A DNA stretch of 17,222 bases, from the NCBI GenBank assembly GCA_031286005.1, contig JAITVC010000043.1:1-17222 (forward strand). Reading direction: 5' to 3'. Each line of letters begins with the position of its first letter. The stretch's first letter is position 1. Source of the DNA: Bacteroidales bacterium (GTDB lineage: Bacteria; Bacteroidota; Bacteroidia; Bacteroidales; P3). This document shows positions 7,699-14,406 of the stretch, piece after piece. The notes under the pieces were generated by a model. It was not told the DNA's origin. It worked only from the letters and a program-made list of their open reading frames with translations, and made no database searches. The position numbers and the translations under genes were made by a program.

Positions 7699-7706
7699 TA
7701 TCTTTG
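7699..7706 (+). promoter_or_regulatory. Bacteroidetes -7 promoter box (TATCTTTG)
   Basis: TATCTTTG fits the Bacteroidetes -7 consensus TAnnTTTG exactly, in the common context TTTTTTG-TATCTTTG-CA. The expected -33 TTG falls in an A/T-rich arm of the inverted repeat and is not well matched. Transcription would start near 7713 and drive the T9SS cargo, porP/sprF and probably the FISUMP gene. It argues against the TTG start at 7696, which would overlap the promoter. Confidence 0.65.
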
Positions 7707-7719
7707 CAATAAAGTTATT

Positions 7720-9102
7720 TTGAACCGACTGTGTTTTATCGGCGTTTTTGTTTGGATTTGTTCTGCCATGCTTTGGGGCCAAGAGTCTTCGAGTGCTGTG
7801 CGGTTGGGCGACGGTGGGATGGTTACGAATTCGATTATTTATCAGAATTCCGGGTATAAATCTGTTTCCGCACAACATTCAACAATTTTCTCGGCTTTGG
7901 ATTCGATGGCGTCGGGTGTTGGCAATGTGCATTTAACAAGTAGTCCGTTTGCCAATCAATTCCGTATTCATTTAAACAGTCCGGCACACAACACCGGCCT
8001 CGCAGATGTGTTGCGAGACCACGATACATTGGATTTGGATAACAATGCTCGACTGAATTGCGAACGTGTGGATATGGGGGCTTTTGAGGTGCAGCTTGAG
8101 CAAACGGTAATAACACGAGAACCGCTGGATGTGCGCACAATTTTTAGTGCAACGCCAACCTATACGCTGACGGTTGAAGCCACCGGCGAGAATTTGCGCT
8201 ATCAATGGCAATATGAGAATGAGGATTTGGAGGGGGCTACTTTGCCGGAGTATACCCTTTCGGGCGAATGGCAGGATACGGGTGTTTATCGGGTCATTGT
8301 TTTTAGTGATTGTTGCAATGATACGTCTGTGAGCGTGCGGGTAATGTATGATGATGCGTGGGTGGATTATGGTGGATTTTGTCCGGGCGAGGAATCGTGG
8401 GCACGGGTGCAAACGAGTGGCGGCAGTTATACTTTTTTGTGGGATGATGGTTCTACCGGTAGTGAGGTTAGAGGATTGGCAGCCGGTGAACATTGGGTTG
8501 AAATCTTTGACCCCTTTCGTTACTATGCCACACGGTTTTTTTTGCCGGAAGGCTATACACCCGTTTCCGAAGATGTTTTTATTGTAACGCAGCCCGATAA
8601 TGAGAATTGCGATAACGGTGCGATTGAACTTGCAATGGGTTTTGTAACTCACATTGACCATTTGATGCTTTATACGTTTAATTGGACGGTGGATGGCGAT
8701 TTTCTTTCGGAAGACCCTGTTTTGCGGAATTTGCCATCGGGAAATACCTATCAACTGGAAATTACCAAAGTCAGCACGGGCTGCACGGATACGTTTGACT
8801 TTGCACTGACGTGTGGACATGAGTTTAATGCGGCCACAACATTTATTTCGCCCAACGGCGATGGACTGAATGATTATTTGGACATCAAAAATATTGAACG
8901 GTATCCCACCAACAAAGTAACCATCATCAACCTATATGGTGAAGAGATTTTCAGCACAGAGAATTACGACAATAATAAAGTGGTTTGGCAAGGACAAAAC
9001 CGCTCCGGCAAACTCGTTCCAGATGGCGTTTACAATTATATTGTGGACGTGAACGGCCAACGAGTGATGGCCGGTTGGTTGGTTATGAAAATAGCAGAAT
9101 AG
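7720..9102 (+). CDS. T9SS type B cargo protein with gliding-motility C-terminal domain
   Basis: Exported surface protein of 460 residues. With the TTG at 7720 it starts with a good signal peptide (MNRLCFIGVFVW, cut near LWG-Q); the only nearby in-frame ATG (7768) would destroy it. Residues of about 22-130 resemble the end of a beta-helix, choice-of-anchor-Q type domain (NSIIYQN, NSPAHNTG, VDMGAFE), but the earlier coils are missing. Next come an Ig-like domain (about 135-215) and SprB-like segments (FLWDDGSTGSEVRGLAAGEH). Residues of about 370-460 (FISPNGDGLNDY, INLYGEEIF, WQGQNRSGK, PDGVYNY) are a gliding-motility-associated C-terminal domain, the type B T9SS sorting signal. The porP/sprF gene follows after one base, as is usual for such cargo. 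Ligand unknown; adhesin is a guess. Confidence 0.85.
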   Translation: MNRLCFIGVFVWICSAMLWGQESSSAVRLGDGGMVTNSIIYQNSGYKSVSAQHSTIFSALDSMASGVGNVHLTSSPFANQFRIHLNSPAHNTGLADVLRDHDTLDLDNNARLNCERVDMGAFEVQLEQTVITREPLDVRTIFSATPTYTLTVEATGENLRYQWQYENEDLEGATLPEYTLSGEWQDTGVYRVIVFSDCCNDTSVSVRVMYDDAWVDYGGFCPGEESWARVQTSGGSYTFLWDDGSTGSEVRGLAAGEHWVEIFDPFRYYATRFFLPEGYTPVSEDVFIVTQPDNENCDNGAIELAMGFVTHIDHLMLYTFNWTVDGDFLSEDPVLRNLPSGNTYQLEITKVSTGCTDTFDFALTCGHEFNAATTFISPNGDGLNDYLDIKNIERYPTNKVTIINLYGEEIFSTENYDNNKVVWQGQNRSGKLVPDGVYNYIVDVNGQRVMAGWLVMKIAE

Positions 9103-9103
9103 G

Positions 9104-10072
9104 ATGAAAAAGATAAGTGTCATAGCATGGATAATGGTTGTAGCAAACGTTGGGTTTGCGCAATTGGGTGTGCCGTTGACGCAATTCTCATCCAACCCGA
9201 TGATCTTCAATCCGGCTTGTGCGGGCTTGGAAGATGCGTTCTCTGTTAACCTAAGCGCACGCAAGCAATGGATGGGCTTGCCCACTTCGCCAAGTTTGGT
9301 CAACTTTGACGGCCATGCGCCGTTTGAGAATAACCGGCACTCGTGGGGTACCATTTTGCAACACGAAACTTGGGGGCCGATGACGGGCAGTTTTGTGTAT
9401 GGAAACTATACCTACAAACTGTATTTTGACGAAAGTTCGCTTAGTTTCGGCGTGCAAGCGGGCGTGTTCCATTCGACATTGAATTGGAATAAAATCGAAC
9501 ATATCAAGAATCCCGAAGACCCACTTTTTCAGAAAGGGCTTGAACAGCACACTAAGTTCGACGTGAATGTGGGCGCCTACTATTGGCGAAATCTCTTTTA
9601 TGTGGGTGTTTCCGTAAAACATTTGGCCCCGCCGAAGTTCGATTCTGAAAAGCGCATACCCAAATTGGACGATTGGTATCCCAACATGGGTACACAGTTT
9701 TTTCTGATGAGCGGCGTGGCTATGCTTCTGAACGATGATTGGTCGGTGAGGCCGGAATTATTTTTGCGCTATGTGCACAACACGCCTCTGTCGGTCAATG
9801 TGGGTGTGCAGGGCAGTTTCCGGCACCGCTATTTTGTGGGTGTGAATGTGGAAACGGGACAAAAAGCCGTGAGCCTTTCCATCAAGGGATTTATCACCGA
9901 AGAAATCCGTTTGGGTTATTCGTATGATATTTTTTTCGGCGCCATTCGCCGGGCGCAAAATGGTTCTCACGAAATTTCGATCAACTATATATTGAAAGAT
10001 TTGTGGGAAAATCGCCGAAAGTCTAATCGTTCCAATCTTATTCGTTCTAAAAAACCACGTTCCCGCTTATGA
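9104..10072 (+). CDS. Type IX secretion membrane protein, PorP/SprF family
   Basis: Outer-membrane beta-barrel protein of 322 residues that works with the type IX secretion machinery; family members are paired with type B cargo for its secretion or anchoring. Residues 1-19 are a signal peptide (cut near GFA-Q). The family start follows: LTQFSSNPMIFNPACAGLEDAF (containing NPACAG), then ARKQWMGL and alternating aromatic strands up to ILKDLWENRR. Length fits the family. The C-terminal tail is rich in Arg, Lys and Ser. It starts one base after the cargo stop codon, so translation is probably coupled. It is most likely a dedicated partner for the upstream protein, not the core housekeeping PorP; that is inference from position. 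Confidence 0.93.
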   Translation: MKKISVIAWIMVVANVGFAQLGVPLTQFSSNPMIFNPACAGLEDAFSVNLSARKQWMGLPTSPSLVNFDGHAPFENNRHSWGTILQHETWGPMTGSFVYGNYTYKLYFDESSLSFGVQAGVFHSTLNWNKIEHIKNPEDPLFQKGLEQHTKFDVNVGAYYWRNLFYVGVSVKHLAPPKFDSEKRIPKLDDWYPNMGTQFFLMSGVAMLLNDDWSVRPELFLRYVHNTPLSVNVGVQGSFRHRYFVGVNVETGQKAVSLSIKGFITEEIRLGYSYDIFFGAIRRAQNGSHEISINYILKDLWENRRKSNRSNLIRSKKPRSRL

Positions 10073-10081
10073 TAAAACGTC

Positions 10082-10110
10082 CGTCATTCCGAGCGCAGTC
10101 GAGGAACCCC
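10082..10110 (+). repeat. Dispersed repeat GTCATTCCGAGCGCAGTCGA between porP/sprF and the FISUMP gene
   Basis: It lies in the 44-bp gap before the next gene and contains GAGCGCAGTCGA (10091-10102), the second copy of the core seen inverted at 7388-7412. The downstream reading frame is open through it and would add FRAQSRNP-like residues before the signal peptide. This is a repeat artefact and supports the start at 10117. Confidence 0.55.
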
Positions 10111-10116
10111 CTTGCT

Positions 10117-13100
10117 ATGAGAACATTCCTCTTATTAATAACACTGCTAACCGCAAATATCGTCCACGCACAATCCGTTATTTATGTTTCGGCTAATGGC
10201 ACAGGTGGTGGCACCTCTTGGAATGATGCATGCAGCTTGGATTCGGCGATGCGATTGGCGCAAGGCACTCCTTCGCAAGTGTGGCTCAAAGAAGGATTGT
10301 ATTTTCTGAACAAAACCTTGCCGGTGTCTGCTTTCACAGAAATCTACGGTGGTTTCAACGGAACCGAAACCACCTTATCGCAACGGCATTATGCCCAAAA
10401 CAAAACCATTCTCGATGCTCAGCGTGCATTTGCTGCCGTGCATTTGGGACAAGGCGCTATGCTCAACGGCCTGGCGGTTATCAACGGCTATTCGCACATG
10501 GAGCCAACGCCCTACGGTGGTGGTGTGTGGATGGAAGCCGATGCCCGTGTAGAGAATTGTTATGTGCTGGACAACCGTGCCAGCGACTATGGTGGCGGCA
10601 TTTATGCCGAGGGCAACGGCTTGGTGTATAACACCCTCCTGACCGGAAACAATGCTGGTGTGGATGGTTTGGCCATTTGGGGCAGCACGCTTGATGTGCG
10701 CCATATTACGGCTTCGGAGAACTACCGTTGGGGCGACCCGGTAACGGTGGATAGCAACTATTGTAATATCCTCACGCCTGCTTGGGCTATTTTGGGACAA
10801 GCAAGTTTTGCAACCGATAGCGTTTGGCTTGTAGATACGTTGCTTTGGTCGGATGCTGTAACGGTTACCACTTGCCAAAAGACGGTGTTTGATGGTGGTG
10901 GAGCAGGCCCTCCGCCAACGTTTCATTCCGACTGTCGCACTAATCCCGATTACAAAGGCGACTTGTTTTCGTGGTGTGCGGTGAAGAAGTTTGGCGATAT
11001 GTTGTGTCCGAAACCTTGGCGAGCTCCTGTTCCGGAAGATTATAGAGATAAGAGCTTGGGGATGGTTGTGCGTTGCGTGCGCACTTGTCCGCTCGTTACA
11101 ATTGACTTTCCCTACGAAGCCGCAGCACGCCATCAAGCCGTGTGCCAAAACGAACCCATTGCAACTGTTGCCCACATATTTAGCAATACCGCAACCAAGA
11201 CTACTCTTTCGTGGGATAGTGTGCCGAAAGGCATTGCAGGCGATGCCGCTTCTTTTTCGGGAACGCCGACAGTGCCGGGCGTGTACACGTGGACAGTTAC
11301 TGCATGGAGCAGCGACACGACTTGTCCGCCGAAAACCTCAACGGGAACGATTACGGTAAATGCCTTGCCGGCAGCGATAACTATTACGACAAACGATTTG
11401 GCTTGCGACTCAGCTGTGCTCACTGCCTCCAACGGTAACGATGGCACCATTTATTGGCAAAACACCACCAACACCGGCACTGACACAGACTTTGCCACCG
11501 ACATGCAAACCGTTAAAACCGATGGCACCTACTATTTTCGTGCGCAATCGGATGAGGGGTGTTGGGGCGAGCAAGATAGTGCCAAAATAGATATTGTTGC
11601 CGTTCCTACGATTAATACGCATCCGAATAATGAGGAGCAACGGATTGTTGAGGGAGGGACTTTTCCAGAGCTTCTGGTACGAATGAACGGTTTTGGAGCG
11701 TTTTTGCCTCAATGGTATTCCAATACAGTAAAGAGTAACGTTGGCGGCACACTTATATCGGGCGCAAAGAGTTTGTCATTTACACCGCCTGCATCTGTTG
11801 TGGATTCGTTGTTTTATTATTGTGTGGTGAGTAATGCTTGTGGGGATGCGGTTAGTGATGTTAGTGGGGCGCATGTTGTAGAAGAACACAGTATTTGTAG
11901 TAAAGAAACGCCAGGCTGGGGAAATAGTTTAGGTGCAGTATCATTTGCTACGGATGAAATTTGGGTGGTTGGAAATCAAGTTTGGTCGGATGCAGTTACT
12001 ACCAGTAGTTGCCAAAAAGAAAATTATGATGGTGGCGGATTTGGTACCTTTTTCAAAACAGATTGCCGTTCTAATCCAAGTTATAAGGGAGATTTGTTTT
12101 CGTGGTGTGCTATTGCTGGTTATGATGATGTGCTTTGTCCGATGCCTTGGCGAGTACCTGCTGCAAATGATTTCATGGCATTGAATAGATTGTTTGGCGG
12201 AGTTGAAAATGCTCAATATAATTTTACACTTATAGATAAATATTTCAACGATTGGGGAGGTGCTTATGGTGGTGCAAGTAATATAGACGGCTCTCTGATT
12301 AATCAAAATTCGGCAGCGAATTATTGGTCTCAATCGGAGTACGATGCCAACAATGGGTATAATTTACACTTCAACGCAGAAGGTCTCGTTTATCCACAAG
12401 GAGCCGTCCATAAGACTTATGGACATTCTCTCCGATGTGTCCGCGACACCATCATTTCCCCAGAGCTTCCACCAGCACCCACAGGCTGCAACACCGATAC
12501 TCCCGGTTGGGGCAATGAGCTCGGCACGGTATCATTTGCCACGGATAAGACTTGGACCGTCGGCAACCAAGTATGGTCAGATGCGGTGCAAACTACCAAT
12601 TGTAGCAGTAAATATATTTTTGATGGAGGAGGTGATTATCTTTCACCTCCAAATTATAATACAGACTGCCGTTCTAATCCGGGGTATCCAGGCGATTTGT
12701 TTTCATGGTGTGCAGTGGCACGTTATGATGATGTGCTTTGTCCTAAACCTTGGCGGGTTCCTACTCCTGCAGATCATGTTGCTTTAAAAGCAGCTGGAGG
12801 CACAACCGGAACGATATTATTCGGTACTCTTTGGGGTAGCACCGCTGGTGGTTACTGTGATGCGACGGGTAGCTTGCTCCTTCAGAGGAGCTGCGGATTC
12901 TACTGGTCGTCAAGCGAGGTATCGGCAAGGGTTGGTTCTTGCTTGTACTTCTTTTCTAGCAGTGTCTATCCGGAGCAACCCTCTGATAAGGCTAGAGGAC
13001 TTTTCCTTCGTTGTGTCCGCGATACCGTCATTCCCCCAGAGCTTCCACCGGCACCCACAGGCTGCAACACTGACACTCCCGGTTGGGGCAATGAGCTCGG

Positions 13101-14205
13101 TACGGTGTCATTTGCTACGGATGAGACTTGGACTGTGGGGAATCAAGTTTGGTCGGATGCGGTGCAAACGACTAATTGCAGCAATAGAACGACCTATAAT
13201 GGGCGTGCAGAGGGTGATTTTAATGCCGATTGCCGTTCTAATCCAAGCTATAAAGGAGATTTGTTTTCATGGTGTGCTGTTTCTCGTTATGAGGATATTC
13301 TTTGTCCTGACGAATGGCGAGTGCCAACTGTAAATGATTTTATTGATTTAGATAAAGCGTTTGGCGGAAGCGGAGGATATAGTCAAATGGGTCCTGCTCA
13401 TCGTGATAAATATCTCAACAATTTGGGTAGTGTTTACGGAGGTTTTTGCGATATAAGCGGAAGACTAATGGAGCAAGGTTTGAGTACAGGCTATTGGTCT
13501 TCATCAGAGCAAAGTTCAGACGTTGCATATCATTTGAACTTATGGAAAGAGTTCGGTACTGTTTATCCTCAAGGTTACGATCCTAAAGATATAGGATTAA
13601 CGTTGCGTTGTGTCCGCGACACCATCATTCCACCATCATCGCCCACAGGCTGCAACTCAGATATTCCCGGTTGGGGCAATGACCTTGGCACGGTATCATT
13701 TGCAACGGATGAGACTTGGACTGTGGGGAATCAAGTTTGGTCGGATGCGGTGCAAGCGACTAATTGCAGTAGTAAAACCATCTATAATGGGGGTGATGGA
13801 AATAATTTTAATGCAGATTGCCGTTCTAATCCAAGCTATAAAGGCGACTTGTTTTCATGGTGTGCAGTTAATCGTTATGTCAATGAACTCTGTCCGTCAC
13901 CTTGGCGAGTGCCAACGGTAAATGATTTTATTGCTTTGGATATTACGTTTGGCGGAAACGGAGATGCTCAAGCTAATTCAACCTATTGCGATAAATATCT
14001 CAATGATTGGAGTGGTGAATATGGCGGTATCAGCGACCCGATAGGCAGTCTAATTATGCAAGGGTGGTCTGCAAGTTATTGGGCACAATCATCGGCTGAC
14101 GCTGTCAGTGGTCGCCTCTTGACCTTTAACTCGATAGGCGGCAGTCCTCAGAGCATCAACAGTAAGGCTAACGGGCAGGTCGTCCGTTGCGTTCGCGACA
14201 AGTAA
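10117..14205 (+). CDS. Large secreted modular protein: beta-helix start, Ig-like segments, FISUMP modules
   Basis: Secreted protein of 1362 residues. ATG 10117 is chosen because it gives a clean signal peptide (MRTFLLLITLLTANIVHA-Q); the frame runs up to 10069 only through a dispersed repeat. Residues of about 20-215 look like the first half of a right-handed beta-helix (IYVSANGTGGGTSWNDA, GGFNGTET, YGGGIYAEGNG). Residues 216-322 are a shortened FISUMP module, about 323-593 hold Ig-like or PKD-like segments, and 594-1362 are four full FISUMP modules of 184-197 residues. Each module carries SFATD.TW.VGNQVWSDAV, DCRSNPSYKGDLFSWCA, LCP.PWRVP, a YWSSSE-like segment and RCVRD. FISUMP domains have a C-type-lectin-like fold, so ligand or glycan binding is plausible. 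No T9SS C-terminal domain is present; the last module ends at the stop. It probably shares the promoter at 7699. Confidence 0.85.
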   Translation: MRTFLLLITLLTANIVHAQSVIYVSANGTGGGTSWNDACSLDSAMRLAQGTPSQVWLKEGLYFLNKTLPVSAFTEIYGGFNGTETTLSQRHYAQNKTILDAQRAFAAVHLGQGAMLNGLAVINGYSHMEPTPYGGGVWMEADARVENCYVLDNRASDYGGGIYAEGNGLVYNTLLTGNNAGVDGLAIWGSTLDVRHITASENYRWGDPVTVDSNYCNILTPAWAILGQASFATDSVWLVDTLLWSDAVTVTTCQKTVFDGGGAGPPPTFHSDCRTNPDYKGDLFSWCAVKKFGDMLCPKPWRAPVPEDYRDKSLGMVVRCVRTCPLVTIDFPYEAAARHQAVCQNEPIATVAHIFSNTATKTTLSWDSVPKGIAGDAASFSGTPTVPGVYTWTVTAWSSDTTCPPKTSTGTITVNALPAAITITTNDLACDSAVLTASNGNDGTIYWQNTTNTGTDTDFATDMQTVKTDGTYYFRAQSDEGCWGEQDSAKIDIVAVPTINTHPNNEEQRIVEGGTFPELLVRMNGFGAFLPQWYSNTVKSNVGGTLISGAKSLSFTPPASVVDSLFYYCVVSNACGDAVSDVSGAHVVEEHSICSKETPGWGNSLGAVSFATDEIWVVGNQVWSDAVTTSSCQKENYDGGGFGTFFKTDCRSNPSYKGDLFSWCAIAGYDDVLCPMPWRVPAANDFMALNRLFGGVENAQYNFTLIDKYFNDWGGAYGGASNIDGSLINQNSAANYWSQSEYDANNGYNLHFNAEGLVYPQGAVHKTYGHSLRCVRDTIISPELPPAPTGCNTDTPGWGNELGTVSFATDKTWTVGNQVWSDAVQTTNCSSKYIFDGGGDYLSPPNYNTDCRSNPGYPGDLFSWCAVARYDDVLCPKPWRVPTPADHVALKAAGGTTGTILFGTLWGSTAGGYCDATGSLLLQRSCGFYWSSSEVSARVGSCLYFFSSSVYPEQPSDKARGLFLRCVRDTVIPPELPPAPTGCNTDTPGWGNELGTVSFATDETWTVGNQVWSDAVQTTNCSNRTTYNGRAEGDFNADCRSNPSYKGDLFSWCAVSRYEDILCPDEWRVPTVNDFIDLDKAFGGSGGYSQMGPAHRDKYLNNLGSVYGGFCDISGRLMEQGLSTGYWSSSEQSSDVAYHLNLWKEFGTVYPQGYDPKDIGLTLRCVRDTIIPPSSPTGCNSDIPGWGNDLGTVSFATDETWTVGNQVWSDAVQATNCSSKTIYNGGDGNNFNADCRSNPSYKGDLFSWCAVNRYVNELCPSPWRVPTVNDFIALDITFGGNGDAQANSTYCDKYLNDWSGEYGGISDPIGSLIMQGWSASYWAQSSADAVSGRLLTFNSIGGSPQSINSKANGQVVRCVRDK
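10762..11082 (+). repeat. Shortened first FISUMP module
   Basis: This 107-residue stretch has the module start (SFATDSVWLVDTLLWSDAV, DCRTNPDYKGDLFSWCA, LCPKPWR.PVPEDY) and then jumps to the module end (SLGMVVRCVR). About 85 residues between the PWRVP and RCVR motifs, including the YWSSSE segment, are missing. The frame is kept, so this is an in-frame deletion or a minimal module. Confidence 0.75.
11896..14202 (+). repeat. Four tandem FISUMP modules
   Basis: Modules start at 11896, 12487, 13063 and 13651, each at the codon for a conserved cysteine. They are 591, 576, 588 and 552 bp long. The first half of each module is nearly identical in DNA in the last three copies, and the proline-rich linkers (PELPPAPTG) are repeated too. 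The stretch between PWRVP and RCVR differs strongly between copies. Confidence 0.85.
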
Positions 14206-14223
14206 ATTTTTCTGTTTTACACT

Positions 14224-14406
14224 TTCCGAAGTATCGGAATCTATGAAAATACCCTGTTTCATAGATTCCGACATTGCGGAATACATGAAGTTAGGCAGTT
14301 TCATAGATTCCGACGCTTCGGAATACATAAAGTTGTACGGTTTCATATATTCCGGCATTTCGGAATACATGAAGTTATATCGTTTCATATATTCCGATGT
14401 TGCGGA
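14224..14406. repeat. Array of 42-bp units made of two nested palindromes, between convergent genes
   Basis: Four full units (14224-14265, 14266-14307, 14308-14349, 14350-14391) and a 15-bp partial unit (14392-14406). Each unit has a small palindrome TTCCGA-4nt-TCGGAA and a second one of the type TCTATGAAA-8nt-TTTCATAGA. The two loops (AGTA, CATT, CGCT, CATT; and ATACCCTG, TTAGGCAG, TTGTACGG, TTATATCG) vary while the stems are kept. The array fills nearly all of the 201-bp gap and touches the polA stop codon (14407-14409). It can form hairpins in both transcripts and may end or protect both. It is open in frame on both strands because 42 is a multiple of 3; I do not call a gene. Confidence 0.9.

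Noticed and set aside
7696..7719. TTG 7696 as start of the T9SS cargo gene
   Set aside because: It overlaps the -7 promoter box at 7699-7706, so it would lie upstream of the expected transcript start.
7972..8820. Long minus-strand open frame (282 codons)
   Set aside because: It is fully antisense to the T9SS cargo gene, which has clear domains, and its translation has no recognisable motif.
10069..10116. Upstream ATG for the FISUMP gene, adding 16 residues
   Set aside because: The added residues are encoded by a dispersed repeat and would bury the signal peptide that starts at 10117.
10375..11175. Minus-strand open frame of 266 codons
   Set aside because: It is antisense to the beta-helix and first FISUMP module, and no signal or motif supports it.
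11896..14202. Diversity-generating retroelement target
   Set aside because: FISUMP folds are lectin-like and the module ends vary, but the differences affect all bases and there is no template repeat or reverse transcriptase in the window.
14089..14388. A 99-codon open frame on the minus strand through the 42-bp array
   Set aside because: Its 14-residue repeats follow from the 42-bp unit length, the plus strand is open as well, and its last third is antisense to the FISUMP gene. I mention it as a possibility only.
14224..14406. CRISPR array
   Set aside because: The units are adjacent imperfect palindromes with 4- and 8-nt variable loops, not direct repeats with 25-40 nt spacers, and there are no cas genes.
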